Positions 24,023 through 32,866 of a stretch of 64,000 nucleotides of DNA are shown piece after piece. The notes under the pieces were generated by a model. That model was not told the origin of the DNA, made no database searches, and was given only the letters and a program-made list of their open reading frames with translations. The stretch is from Nocardioides lijunqiniae (GTDB lineage Bacteria; Actinomycetota; Actinomycetes; Propionibacteriales; Nocardioidaceae), in NCBI RefSeq assembly GCF_015024225.1, contig NZ_JACJGM010000030.1, positions 18,874 through 82,873 of the forward strand, read 5' to 3'. A program made the translations under genes and the position numbers. Within the stretch, counting starts at the first letter, position 1, and each line of letters starts with the position of its first letter.

Positions 24023-24514
24023 ATGTCCTACCCCGCACCCGTCTACCCCGGCACCGGCGGTGAGGTCACCGCGCGCTTCCGCCCCGTCGGCACGCCGCCC
24101 GACCTGCCTCGTCCCGACGGCGGCGCGGCCCACTACCTCGCGACCGCGGCCTCCACCGACGGACGCTTCGGTCTCTACCGCTGGGACATGGGCGCCGAGC
24201 CCAGCGGCCCCGGACCGCACTTCCACCGCACGATCAGCGAGTCGTTCTTCGTGCTGTCGGGCGAGGTCCAGCTGTACGACGGCCGCGAGTGGCGCCGCTC
24301 GGTGCCCGGCGACTTCGCCTACGTCCCCGAGGGGGGCGTCCACGGCTTCCGCAACGAGTCGGGCGCCCCCGCCTCGATGCTGATCCTGTTCGCGCCGGGC
24401 GCACCACGTGAGGCGTACTTCGAGGGCCTGGTAGAGATCGCCGAGGGCCGGTGGACCCCCTCCCCCGAGGAGATGCGGGCGTTCCTGGAGGAGCACGACA
24501 ACATCTACCTCTGA
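24023..24514 (+). CDS. Cupin domain protein
   Basis: 163 aa single-domain cupin. First cupin motif: G-P-G-P-H-F-H-R-T-I-S-E-S-F-F-V-L-S-G; second: G-D-F-A-Y-V-P-E-G-G-V-H-G-F-R-N. Metal ligands His, His, Glu and His are present. Start is 10 bp after the ligase gene, so probably co-transcribed. Function unknown. Confidence 0.85.
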   Translation: MSYPAPVYPGTGGEVTARFRPVGTPPDLPRPDGGAAHYLATAASTDGRFGLYRWDMGAEPSGPGPHFHRTISESFFVLSGEVQLYDGREWRRSVPGDFAYVPEGGVHGFRNESGAPASMLILFAPGAPREAYFEGLVEIAEGRWTPSPEEMRAFLEEHDNIYL

Positions 24515-24627
24515 GGAGGCCGAGCGCCGCGAGCACACGGGACGCGGACCGCGGTGTGGGCGCCGTCACATAGGGTCGCACCACTCGACGACGGGTACCC
24601 GGCCGTCGACACCCCTGGGAGGCCCCG

Positions 24628-25656
24628 ATGACCACTGCCCGACCCCGCCCGCTGCGCGCCGCCCTGGTCGCCGCCGCCGCCGTCGTCCTCACCGTCACCG
24701 CGGCGCCCGCGGTGACGACGTCGGCGGGCGCCGCCCCCAATGCCCCCAGTGCCCCCAGTGAGCCCAGTGAGCCCCGTGGAGTGGTGACCGGCGACGAGCC
24801 GATCGACTACGTCGCCCTCGGCGACTCCTACAGCGCCGGCCCGCTCATCCCGGCGCAGCGGCTCGACCCGGTCGGCTGCCTGCGGTCGACCAACAGCTAC
24901 CCGGCGTTCCTCGCCGGCTACTTCGGCGTGCGCAGCTACGTCGACGTGACGTGCTCGGGCGCCCAGAGCGTCGACCTCACCAAGCGCCGCCAGACCACGA
25001 TCGTCCCCGGCCCCAAGCCCGCACCCCAGGTCGCCGCGCTCAGCAGCGGCACCGACCTGGTGACCGTCGGCATCGGGGGCAACGACCGCACGCTCTTCGG
25101 CTCCATGATCGAGGTCTGCGAGAAGGTCGCCCCGACCGCCCCGAAGGGCGCACCCTGCCGGCGCCACTTCACCAACCGCAAGGGCGTCGACACCAAGCTG
25201 CGCGACGCCACCCGCATCCAGGCCAACGTCGGCCGCGTGCTGCGCACGGTCGCGCGCCGGGCGCCCTCCGCCGAGGTCTACGTCGTCGGCTACCCCCGGC
25301 TGCTCCCCCAGCGCGGAACCTGCCGCCAGGTGGCCTTCGCCGCCGGCGACTACCGCTGGGGCAACCGCGTCGAGCGCCGGCTCAACCGGTCGCTGCGGCG
25401 GGCGGCCGCCCGCAACGGCGCGACGTACGTCGACCTCTACCCCGCCTCGCGCGGGCACGACGCCTGCGCCGGCCGCGAGGCCTGGATCAACGGCAGCAAG
25501 CTCAAGCCCCTGCGGGCCGCCAACTTCCACCCGTTCCTGAGGGGGATGCGGGGCGCCGCCCAGGAGATCTACCGCCAGCTCACCGACGGCGCCACGGCGC
25601 CGGCCAACGTCTTCGCCCAGCCCCCGCTGGGCTCCCAGACGCCGCGCACCGACTGA
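24628..25656 (+). CDS. Secreted SGNH/GDSL hydrolase
   Basis: 342 aa. Sec signal peptide (R-P-R-P-L-R, a long Ala/Val core, A-G-A-A) then a short linker with N-A-P-S-A-P-S-E-P-S repeats. SGNH blocks: block I V-A-L-G-D-S-Y-S-A-G (Ser nucleophile), Gly in block II near V-T-C-S-G-A-Q-S, block III G-I-G-G-N-D, and block V F-H-P-F near the C-terminus (His). This is the actinobacterial secreted lipase/esterase pattern. Followed by a good hairpin terminator. Confidence 0.88.
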   Translation: MTTARPRPLRAALVAAAAVVLTVTAAPAVTTSAGAAPNAPSAPSEPSEPRGVVTGDEPIDYVALGDSYSAGPLIPAQRLDPVGCLRSTNSYPAFLAGYFGVRSYVDVTCSGAQSVDLTKRRQTTIVPGPKPAPQVAALSSGTDLVTVGIGGNDRTLFGSMIEVCEKVAPTAPKGAPCRRHFTNRKGVDTKLRDATRIQANVGRVLRTVARRAPSAEVYVVGYPRLLPQRGTCRQVAFAAGDYRWGNRVERRLNRSLRRAAARNGATYVDLYPASRGHDACAGREAWINGSKLKPLRAANFHPFLRGMRGAAQEIYRQLTDGATAPANVFAQPPLGSQTPRTD

Positions 25657-25661
25657 GCACG

Positions 25662-25716
25662 CACAGGGGCGAGGGCCGGTCCACCCCCCCAAGTCGCGGA
25701 CCGACCCTCGCCTGTG
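25662..25716 (+). terminator. Hairpin terminator after the SGNH hydrolase gene
   Basis: CACAG, GCGAGGG and GGTCC (25662-25682) pair with GGACC, CCCTCGC and CTGTG (25698-25716). There is one 2-base bulge and one 2x2 mismatch, and the loop is a C-run. It starts 5 bp after the stop codon. Confidence 0.7.
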
Positions 25717-25766
25717 GCGGCCCCGGAGGGCCGCAGTGACAAGAAGACGATGACACCCCGGAGCCG

Positions 25767-25831
25767 CCTCAAGTAGGGCTTTGCGGGCACCTTGCGCAGG
25801 CCCGGTCAGAACCTTGAGGATTCCTTGAGGA
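25767..25831. promoter_or_regulatory. CTTGAGG motif in three copies, two in an 11-bp direct repeat
   Basis: CCTTGAGGA occurs at 25812-25820 and again at 25823-25831, so the centres are 11 bp apart (one helical turn). An inverted copy CCTCAAG lies at 25767-25773. All fall in the 276-bp non-coding gap before the metallo-hydrolase gene. Such spacing suits a response regulator binding as a tandem dimer. The regulator is unknown. Confidence 0.4.
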
Positions 25832-25932
25832 ACTGGCGGTCGACCCGTGGTCCGGCGTGCCGGACGCCCCGTCCCAGGGGCTCCGCTACCGTCACCGGAC
25901 ACCGCTCGCCGCCCGCCCGAACGGAGCCACCC

Positions 25933-26886
25933 GTGCGCCTGAAGCCCGGTCGTCCCGACCTGTCCCGCTACGCCGCCCGCTTCGACGTGCCGGCCGCCTC
26001 CGGGCCGCTCGGCGTCACGTTCCTCGGCGTCACCAGCCTGCTCCTGGACGACGGGGAGTCGGCCGTGCTCACCGACGGCTTCTTCTCCCGTCCCTCGCTG
26101 GCCCGCGTCGCCCTCGGCCGGATCTCGCCGGACGTCGACCGCATCGACGCCGCCCTGGGCAGGGCCGGGGTGGACCGCCTGGAGGCGGTCCTACCGGTCC
26201 ACACCCACTACGACCACGCGATGGACTCCGCGGCGGTCGCCCACCGCACCGGCGCGGTGCTCGTCGGCGGCACCTCGACGGCCCACGTCGGTCGAGGGGG
26301 CGGGCTGCCCGAGGACCGGATCCGCGTCGCGGTCCCCGGCGAGGCCATGGCCTACGGCGGGTGGACCCTGACGCTGGTGGAGTCGCACCACTGCCCGCCG
26401 GACCGCTACCCCGGCGTCATCACCGAGCCGGTCGTCCCCCCGGTGCGCACCGGCGCCTACCGGTGCGGCGAGGCCTGGTCGATCCTGGTCGCGCACGCGA
26501 GCGGCCGCACGGCCCTGCTCCAGGGCAGTGCCGGCTTCGTCCCCGGCTCGCTGGCCGGTCACCGGGCCGACGTGGCCTACCTCGGCGTCGGCCAGCTCGG
26601 CGTCCAGCCCGAGGAGTACGTCCGTGCCTACTGGGCCGAGACCGTGGAGGCGGTCGGTGCCCGGCGCGTGGTGCTGACCCACTGGGACGACTTCTTCCGA
26701 CCCCTCGACCGCCCGCTGCGCGCGCTCCCCTACGCCGGCGACGACCTCGACGTCACGATGCGGGTCCTCGGCGGCCTCGCCGCCGAGCAGGGCGTCGCGC
26801 TCCACCTGCCCACCCTGTGGCGCCGCGAGGACCCCTGGGCCGACCTGCCCACCGTCGATCGTGGTGACGGTGAGGTCGCGCCGTAG
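25933..26886 (+). CDS. Metallo-beta-lactamase-fold hydrolase
   Basis: 317 aa from GTG 25933 with GGAG ahead. Zinc motif H-T-H-Y-D-H (HxHxDH) near residue 90, then S-H-H-C-P-P and late L-T-H-W-D-D. The layout resembles UlaG/NAPE-PLD-like cytoplasmic enzymes. Substrate unknown. The SDR gene starts 9 bp after its stop, so the two are probably co-transcribed. Confidence 0.82.
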   Translation: MRLKPGRPDLSRYAARFDVPAASGPLGVTFLGVTSLLLDDGESAVLTDGFFSRPSLARVALGRISPDVDRIDAALGRAGVDRLEAVLPVHTHYDHAMDSAAVAHRTGAVLVGGTSTAHVGRGGGLPEDRIRVAVPGEAMAYGGWTLTLVESHHCPPDRYPGVITEPVVPPVRTGAYRCGEAWSILVAHASGRTALLQGSAGFVPGSLAGHRADVAYLGVGQLGVQPEEYVRAYWAETVEAVGARRVVLTHWDDFFRPLDRPLRALPYAGDDLDVTMRVLGGLAAEQGVALHLPTLWRREDPWADLPTVDRGDGEVAP

Positions 26887-26895
26887 CATTCGCCG

Positions 26896-28347
26896 GTGAC
26901 CTCCGGCATCGACCCCGACGACCTCGCGACCACCGTGCGGGTGCTGGAGCAGCTGCACCGGCTGCCGGACGGCCACCCGGACATGACCACGGTCAAGCAC
27001 GCGGCCTCCCACATGTATAAGGCGCTCAAGCACGAGCGGCGGGCCGCCAAGCGCGCCGCCGAGCTGGCCGCCGACCGGGCGGTCACCGAGCTGACGGCGA
27101 CCGGCTCGGCAATGCGGATCGACGACGAGACCGAGGGCATCCCGCTCGTCTCGCAGGCCACCGGCGCGTTCGCGGGAGAGCTGATCAACCCCCGGGGCTG
27201 CTACATCTGCAAGAACGACTACACCCTGGTGGACGCGTTCTACCACTGGCTGTGCCCCGAGTGTGCTGCCTTCTCGCACGCCAAGCGCGACCAGCGCACC
27301 GACCTCACCGGCCGCCGGGCGCTGCTCACCGGCGGCCGGGCCAAGATCGGGATGTACATCGCGCTGCGACTGCTGCGCGACGGGGCCCACCTCACGATCA
27401 CGACCCGCTTCCCCAAGGACGCCGTACGCCGGTTCGCCGCGATGCCCGACGCCGCCGACTGGATCGACCGGCTCGTCGTGGTGGGCATCGACCTGCGCGA
27501 CCCGACCCAGGTCATCTCGCTCGCCGACGAGGTCGCGGCGGCGGGACCGCTCGACATCCTGGTCAACAACGCCTGCCAGACGGTGCGACGCTCCCCCGGC
27601 GCCTACGCGCCGCTGGCCGAGGCCGAGCTCGCGCCGCTGCCCACCGACCTGGCGCTGCCGGAGATGGTCACCTTCGACCACGTCTCCGAGCTGCACCCGG
27701 CCTCCATCGCCGGCACGCTGCGCGACCACCCGATCGCCCACCACCTCGGCGAGTCACCCGCCTCGATGACCGCCCTGGCGCTCAGCGCCGGTCACGCCTC
27801 GCTCGAGGCGCACCTCGCGGGCACCGCGGTCGACGCCGGCGGGCTGCTCCCGGACCTGCAGCGGGTCAACTCGTGGACGCAGAAGGTCGAGGACGTCGAC
27901 CCGCTCGAGCTGCTCGAGGTGCAGCTGTGCAACTCGATCGCACCGTTCCTGCTGATCTCGCGGCTGCGCCCGGCGATGCGCGCGGCGCAGGCCCGGCGCC
28001 GATACGTCGTCAACGTCTCGGCCATGGAGGGGCAGTTCTCGCGCCGCTACAAGGGCGCCGGGCACCCCCACACCAACATGGCGAAGGCCTCGCTGAACAT
28101 GCTCACGCGCACCAGCGCCGGCGAGATGTTCGACACCGACCGGATCCTGATGACGGCCGTCGACACGGGCTGGATCACCGACGAGCGACCCCACCAGGAG
28201 AAGCTCCGGATCGCCGCCGAGGGGTGGCACGCCCCCCTGGACCTGGTCGACGGCGCGGCCCGCGTCTACGACCCGATCGTGCGCGGGGAAGCGGGCGAGG
28301 ACCTGTACGGATGCTTCGTGAAGGACTACCGTCCCAGTCCCTGGTGA
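26896..28347 (+). CDS. SDR family protein with N-terminal zinc ribbon
   Basis: 483 aa, GTG start. Residues 30-70 form a basic helix. Residues 102-123 carry two CxxC pairs (Cys102, 105, 120, 123: G-C-Y-I-C ... W-L-C-P-E-C) that probably bind zinc. From about 136 a Rossmann fold starts (A-L-L-T-G-G-R-A-K-I-G) with N-N-A-C near 230. At the catalytic site the usual Y-x-x-x-K reads P-H-T-N-M-A-K-A-S, so the Tyr is missing; the Ser is in N-V-S-A-M-E. The enzyme either works with another residue or is not a classical dehydrogenase. Confidence 0.8.
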   Translation: MTSGIDPDDLATTVRVLEQLHRLPDGHPDMTTVKHAASHMYKALKHERRAAKRAAELAADRAVTELTATGSAMRIDDETEGIPLVSQATGAFAGELINPRGCYICKNDYTLVDAFYHWLCPECAAFSHAKRDQRTDLTGRRALLTGGRAKIGMYIALRLLRDGAHLTITTRFPKDAVRRFAAMPDAADWIDRLVVVGIDLRDPTQVISLADEVAAAGPLDILVNNACQTVRRSPGAYAPLAEAELAPLPTDLALPEMVTFDHVSELHPASIAGTLRDHPIAHHLGESPASMTALALSAGHASLEAHLAGTAVDAGGLLPDLQRVNSWTQKVEDVDPLELLEVQLCNSIAPFLLISRLRPAMRAAQARRRYVVNVSAMEGQFSRRYKGAGHPHTNMAKASLNMLTRTSAGEMFDTDRILMTAVDTGWITDERPHQEKLRIAAEGWHAPLDLVDGAARVYDPIVRGEAGEDLYGCFVKDYRPSPW

Positions 28348-28382
28348 CGGGTTCGGCGGGTCCCGGGCTTAAGGTCGAACAT

Positions 28383-29234
28383 GTGCCCGACTTTCCAGCA
28401 GTGACCCGTGACCACGTCCTAGACGCCCTCTCCGAGTACGACGAGCGCGGGAGCGAGGCGTTCCTGCGGACCTACGGGTTCGGCGGGAGCCGCGACTACG
28501 TGGTGTGGCACGAGGGCAACAGCTACGACGCGAACGCCATCCTGGGCGTCGCGCACAAGTACGCCACCGGCAAGGCCGCCTCGCGAGCGCACCTCGCCGG
28601 GAGCCTCGACGGCGCCGGCCGGCTGCTGTCGCACCTCGGCTTCGACGTGACCCAGGTCGACGCCTCCGGGCTGGTGGACCAGCCGGTCAACGGGGAGTGG
28701 CGCGACGCCGCCGACCTCGAGCTCGACGAGTCGCGCAACGCCTGGGCCGAAGCCGCCCACGCCACGCTCCTCGAGACCGCCGGGCACTACCACCGGGTGC
28801 TGACCACCAAGGAGCTCGCGGTCCAGGTGCAGAACCGCACCGGCATCCGCACCTCCCAGCAGACCCACTACTGGCTCGGCGACGTGCTCACCCGCGTTGC
28901 CGCCATGTGCGCCCGCAACGACGAGCCGCTGCTGACCGCGTTCTGCGTCAACGCAGACGGCAGCGTCGGCGCGTCGTACGCGCCCGCCGTGCAGGCCGCG
29001 ACCGGCACCCTGCCCGAGGACCCCGACGACCACGCGGCCCAGCAGCGCCTGCTGGCGCACCAGCGCTTCGGCGCCGACCTGCCCGAGGGTGGCGGGATCG
29101 CCGCGTTGACCCCGAAGCTCGCCGCGGCCCGCGGTCGCGAGCGCAAGATCCGCTACCAGGAGCGCGAGATCCCGACGTGCCCCACCTGCCACATGCAGCT
29201 GCCCGCCACGGGCGAGTGCGACAACTGCGCCTGA
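28383..29234 (+). CDS. Protein with ScoMcrA-like N-terminal head domain and C-terminal zinc ribbon
   Basis: 283 aa from GTG 28383; the nearby ATG 28381 is out of frame. The first about 90 residues match the head domain of the ScoMcrA type IV restriction enzyme: Y-D-E-R-G-S-E-A-F-L, Y-G-F-G-G-S-R-D-Y-V-V-W-H-E-G, Y-D-A-N-A-I-L-G-V-A-H. The C-terminus is a zinc ribbon (C-P-T-C ... C-D-N-C). There is no SRA (sulfur- or methyl-sensing) domain and no HNH nuclease. The middle part (L-T-T-K-E-L-A-V-Q-V-Q-N-R-T-G-I) suggests a helical or winged-helix fold. It may be a DNA-binding protein derived from a defence enzyme. Function unknown. Confidence 0.7.
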   Translation: MPDFPAVTRDHVLDALSEYDERGSEAFLRTYGFGGSRDYVVWHEGNSYDANAILGVAHKYATGKAASRAHLAGSLDGAGRLLSHLGFDVTQVDASGLVDQPVNGEWRDAADLELDESRNAWAEAAHATLLETAGHYHRVLTTKELAVQVQNRTGIRTSQQTHYWLGDVLTRVAAMCARNDEPLLTAFCVNADGSVGASYAPAVQAATGTLPEDPDDHAAQQRLLAHQRFGADLPEGGGIAALTPKLAAARGRERKIRYQEREIPTCPTCHMQLPATGECDNCA

Positions 29235-29244
29235 GCGGCCGCCG

Positions 29245-30969
29245 CTAGGCCCCGGCCGGGAGGCACCACTCGACGGTGGTGCCCTGGCCGGGGGCGGAGC
29301 GTACGTCGCACCAGCCGCCGAGCCGGTCGGCGCGCTGGCGCATGTTCGACAGCCCGCTCTCCAGCACCCCGGCGGGCAGCCCCCGGCCGTCGTCGCGGAC
29401 GGTGAGCCGCAGGTCGTCGACCGCGCTGAGCTCGACGTCGACGGCGTGCGCGTCGGCGTGGCGCGCCGCGTTGGAGAGCGCCTCCCCCAGCACCGCCAGG
29501 ACGTCGGGCACGACGCCGGCGGGGATCCGGGTGCGCACCGGCCCGGTGAAGCGCAGGGTGGGCCGGAACTTCAGGGTCGTCGCGGCCCGGTCGACGATGC
29601 GGGTGACCTCGGCCTGGACGTCGGTCGACTCCTCCAGCGTCCCGAGCGCGAAGATCGAGCGCCGGATGTCCCTGATGGTGGCGTCCAGGTCGTCGACGGC
29701 CTGGCCGAGGCGGTCGCGCACCTCGGGCCGGTCGCTCAGGCGCGAGACGCTCTCGAGCCCCAGCCCGACGGCGAACAGTCGTTGGATGACGAGGTCGTGG
29801 AGGTCGCGCCCGATCCGGTCGCGGTCCTCGAAGAGCACGAGACGCTGCTGGTCCTCGTGGGCCTCGGCCACCTGCAGCGCCAGGGCGGCCTGCTCGGCGA
29901 AGCTCATCGCCAGCGCCGGGTCGACGGCGTGGAAGGCCGCGGCCCGCTCCGGCGACCACGCGAGGACGAGCGCGCCCTGGACGCCCTGGGCACTGCGGAG
30001 GGGGACGGCGACCGCCGGGCCGACCGCGGGCCAGCCCAGCCGGGCGGCGACGTCGACGGCGCGCGGGTCGATGCCGATGTCGCCGACCTTGAGGGGCGCT
30101 CCCGTGCGCACGACCTCGCTCGCCAGCGAGTGCCCGAGGTCGACCTGGGCCATCGTCTGGGGGTCCGCGAGGGCGCCGGCGACCGCCTCGAGGTGCAGGC
30201 TCTCGCTGTCGGCTCCCGAGGCGACCCAGACCAGGTCGGCGCCCGAGACGTCGCGCGCCCGGTCAGCGACCGCCTGGACGGCGTCCGCGACGACCGTCAT
30301 GCCGGCGACGAGGGAGGCCACCTCGGCGGAGGCGGCCAGCCAGCGCTGGCGGTGCCCGGCCTCCTCGTGCAGCCGGGCGTTCTCCAGGGCCACGCCGGCC
30401 GCGGCGGCCAGCGCCACGACGATGGCCTCGTCCTGCTCGGTGAAGTCGCCGCCGCCCACCTTCTCGGTGAGGTAGAGGTTGCCGAAGACGGTGTCGCGGA
30501 TCCGCACCGGGACGCCGAGGAACGACGCCATCGGCGGGTGGTGCTCCGGGAAGCCGTACGACGCCGGGTGCTCGGCGATGTCGTGCAGGCGCAGGGGCTC
30601 GGGCCGGTCGATGATCAGCCCCAGCAGACCGTGGCCGGTGGGGAGGTCGCCGATCTCGCGCACCAGCGTCTCGTCGATCCCGTGGGTGACGAAGAGCCGC
30701 AGCCGCTTGTCCGGCCCGTCGCCGAGCACCCCGAGGGCGGCGTACCGCGCGCCGGCGAGGTCGCTGGCGATCCGCACGATGCGGGCCAGCAGCTCGTCCA
30801 GCGTCAGGTCGGCCGCCATCGTGACGACCGCGTCGAGCAGCAGCTGCCAGCGGGCCTGCTCGTCCAGGGCGCCGTGGACCCGGCTGAGCACCTCGCGCAG
30901 CAGGTCGTCGAAGCCGGTCTCCTCCAGGGCGCTCGAGGGGGCCGGGTCCGGGCGAGGGGCGTCGCTCAC
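29245..30969 (-). CDS. dosS: GAF-domain sensor histidine kinase, DosS/DevS type
   Basis: 574 aa. Two GAF domains (about 55-200 and 220-365), then a HisKA_3 segment with D-R-I-G-R-D-L-H-D-L-V-I-Q-R-L-F (phospho-His near residue 390) and a HATPase_c domain (N-A-A-R-H-A, D-D-G-R-G-L-P). This is the DosS/DosT architecture, in which the first GAF binds haem and senses O2, NO or CO; the haem ligand cannot be confirmed by eye. It lies 28 bp after dosR, same strand. GGGAC-type palindromes in the nearby operons support the assignment. Confidence 0.85.
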   Translation of the reverse strand: MSDAPRPDPAPSSALEETGFDDLLREVLSRVHGALDEQARWQLLLDAVVTMAADLTLDELLARIVRIASDLAGARYAALGVLGDGPDKRLRLFVTHGIDETLVREIGDLPTGHGLLGLIIDRPEPLRLHDIAEHPASYGFPEHHPPMASFLGVPVRIRDTVFGNLYLTEKVGGGDFTEQDEAIVVALAAAAGVALENARLHEEAGHRQRWLAASAEVASLVAGMTVVADAVQAVADRARDVSGADLVWVASGADSESLHLEAVAGALADPQTMAQVDLGHSLASEVVRTGAPLKVGDIGIDPRAVDVAARLGWPAVGPAVAVPLRSAQGVQGALVLAWSPERAAAFHAVDPALAMSFAEQAALALQVAEAHEDQQRLVLFEDRDRIGRDLHDLVIQRLFAVGLGLESVSRLSDRPEVRDRLGQAVDDLDATIRDIRRSIFALGTLEESTDVQAEVTRIVDRAATTLKFRPTLRFTGPVRTRIPAGVVPDVLAVLGEALSNAARHADAHAVDVELSAVDDLRLTVRDDGRGLPAGVLESGLSNMRQRADRLGGWCDVRSAPGQGTTVEWCLPAGA

Positions 30970-30997
30970 GCGGGCAGGCTACCGCTGCACCGGGCGC

Positions 30998-31669
30998 TCA
31001 GCGGTGCGGGTGCTTGGTGGCGAAGATCGCCGCCTGGGTGCGGCTGCTCAGGCCGAGCTTGGCCAGCAGCGACGATACGTAGTTCTTCACCGTCTTCTCC
31101 GCGAGGAACAGGGTGGAGGCGATCTGGCGGTTCGTCATGCCCTCGCCGATCAGCTCGAGGATGCGCTGCTCCTGGGCGGTGAGCTGCTCCAGGCTGGGGT
31201 CGACCCGGGGCCCGTTGCGGACCCGCTCGAGCACCTGGGCCGTGACGGCCGGGTCGAGCATCGACTGGCCCGCGGCCACCCGGCGCACGGTGTCGATGAG
31301 GTCGCCGCCGCGCACCTGCTTGAGCACGTAGCCGGCCGCGCCGGCCATGATCGCGGCGAAGAGCGCCTCGTCGTCGTCGTAGGACGTGAGGATGAGGGCG
31401 TGGATCGCCGGGTCGACCGAGCGGATCTCGCGGCACACGTCGATGCCGGTGCCGTCGGGCAGGCGGCCGTCGAGGATCGCGACGTCGGGGCGCAGCGCCG
31501 GGATCCGGCTGGCCGCCTCGACGGCCGAGCCCGACTCGCCGACCACGACGATGTCGCCCTCGCTCTCGAGCAGCTCCCGGATGCCGCGCCGCACGATCTC
31601 GTGGTCGTCGAGCAGGAACACCCGGATCCGGTCGCGCTCCTCGGGGCTGGTGGCGGAACTCTGCGTCAT
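30998..31669 (-). CDS. dosR: NarL/LuxR-type response regulator, DosR/DevR type
   Basis: 223 aa. Receiver domain: D-D-H-E-I-V-R-R-G, phospho-Asp in A-I-L-D-G-R-L-P-D-G-T-G, and K at Y-V-L-K-Q. LuxR-type HTH near 155-210 (L-T-A-Q-E-Q-R-I-L-E-L-I-G-E-G-M-T-N-R-Q-I, then L-A-E-K-T-V-K-N-Y-V). E-K-T-V-K-N-Y-V is the DosR-like recognition helix. First gene of the dosRS unit, divergent from the nitroreductase; a DosR-type palindrome lies in between. Probably turns on the respiratory and stress genes that follow. Confidence 0.87.
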   Translation of the reverse strand: MTQSSATSPEERDRIRVFLLDDHEIVRRGIRELLESEGDIVVVGESGSAVEAASRIPALRPDVAILDGRLPDGTGIDVCREIRSVDPAIHALILTSYDDDEALFAAIMAGAAGYVLKQVRGGDLIDTVRRVAAGQSMLDPAVTAQVLERVRNGPRVDPSLEQLTAQEQRILELIGEGMTNRQIASTLFLAEKTVKNYVSSLLAKLGLSSRTQAAIFATKHPHR

Positions 31670-31728
31670 GCCCCCAGCCTAGGGTCCGTCGCCGGTGCGC
31701 CGACCGGACCGGAAGGCCCGGAAGAGCC

Positions 31729-31742
31729 GGGACCTTGGTCCC
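31729..31742. promoter_or_regulatory. DosR-type palindrome before the nitroreductase gene
   Basis: GGGACCTTGGTCCC is a perfect palindrome resembling the DosR box core (GGGACTWWAGTCCC). It lies between divergent dosR (60 bp) and the Acg-like gene (36 bp), so could serve both. Confidence 0.7.
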
Positions 31743-31777
31743 TGGTCCCCTCCACCCGGCCGTCGCACGCTGGACGG

Positions 31778-32761
31778 ATGGACCCCCGGACCGCTCCCTC
31801 CGGCTCGCCCGCCCGCCGTGTGGTCGAGCTGGCCTGCGGGGCCCCCAGCGTGCACAACACGCAGCCGTGGCTCTGGCGCGTGGACGGCAACCGCGTCGAC
31901 CTGTACGCCGACCGCAGCCGCCAGCTCCTCGTGGCCGACCCGGCCGGGCGCAACCTGCTGGTGTCGTGCGGCGCGGCCCTGCACCAGGCGCGCGTCGCGG
32001 CGCAGGCCCTCGGGACGCCCGCGGACGTCGTCCTGGTGCCCGACCCCGGTGACCCGGACCACCTGGCCCGGCTCGAGCTGCGCCGCGGCCCCCGCCCGGC
32101 CGACGCGGTCGAGCGCCTCGCGACGCTGGCCCGGCGGGTGACCGACCGGCGGCGCTTCACCTCCTGGCCCGTGGCCGAGGAGCGGCTGGCGCTGCTGGCC
32201 GCCTCCGTGACGACCCCCGGGGTACGGGCGCTGCCGCTGGTCGACACGACCACGCGCTTCCGCGTGGAGCTGCTCGTGGAGCGCGCGCGGGACCACCAGC
32301 TCGGCGACGCCCGGCTCGCGGCCGAGCAGCGGTCCTGGGTCGACCGCGGCCGCGGCGAGGGCGTCCCGTCCGCGAGCATCCCGGAGGCGACCGGACATGC
32401 TGGGGCGCCGGTCGGACGGTTCACGAGCGGGGCCGCCGGCCCCGCAGCGGCGCGCACCGGGCTGCTCGAGGGCTCCGACGGGCTCCTGGCGCTCTGCACG
32501 GACACCGACGAGCCGCACGCCTGGCTGGCGACCGGCGAGGCGCTCAGCCAGCTGTGGCTGGCCGCGACGGTCGACGGGCTCTCGGTCGTGCCGCTGAGCC
32601 AGGTCGTCGAGGTGCCCAGCACCCGCGGCGCCATGCGCACCGAGGTCCTCGGCGGGCTCGCGCACCCGCAGGTCCTGGTGCGTCTCGGGTGGCAGGAGCT
32701 CGGGCGCAGCCAGCTGCCGCGCACGCCGCGCCGTCCCGTGGGCGACGTGCTCCTGCCCTGA
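31778..32761 (+). CDS. Acg-like nitroreductase family protein
   Basis: 327 aa. Starts R-R-V-V-E-L-A-C-G-A-P-S-V-H-N-T-Q-P-W-L-W-R, the FMN-region signature of the Acg/nitroreductase family. Further motifs: R-R-V-T-D-R-R-R-F and A-W-L-A-T-G-E-A-L-S-Q-L-W-L-A-A. In Mycobacterium tuberculosis, acg (Rv2032) is a DosR-regulon gene of the same type, and members may bind FMN without being active reductases. ATG start follows GGACGG; a DosR-type box lies 36 bp upstream. The stop is 7 bp before a second box. Confidence 0.85.
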   Translation: MDPRTAPSGSPARRVVELACGAPSVHNTQPWLWRVDGNRVDLYADRSRQLLVADPAGRNLLVSCGAALHQARVAAQALGTPADVVLVPDPGDPDHLARLELRRGPRPADAVERLATLARRVTDRRRFTSWPVAEERLALLAASVTTPGVRALPLVDTTTRFRVELLVERARDHQLGDARLAAEQRSWVDRGRGEGVPSASIPEATGHAGAPVGRFTSGAAGPAAARTGLLEGSDGLLALCTDTDEPHAWLATGEALSQLWLAATVDGLSVVPLSQVVEVPSTRGAMRTEVLGGLAHPQVLVRLGWQELGRSQLPRTPRRPVGDVLLP

Positions 32762-32767
32762 GGGCCC

Positions 32768-32781
32768 GGGACCTTCGTCCC
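32768..32781. promoter_or_regulatory. DosR-type palindrome before cydA
   Basis: GGGACCTTCGTCCC, a near-perfect palindrome of the same type as the one before the nitroreductase gene. It is 85 bp before the cydA start. Confidence 0.65.
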
Positions 32782-32866
32782 TCCGGGTCGGGACCCGCGA
32801 CCGTGACGCCCGACCCCGTCGCGTTCCTAGCGTGGGCGTGCCCCGCCCACCACCACAGGAGAGCAC

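Noticed and set aside
28333..28345. GTCCCAGTCCCTGG as a further DosR box
   Set aside because: Not palindromic and inside coding sequence of the SDR gene end, far from dosR targets.
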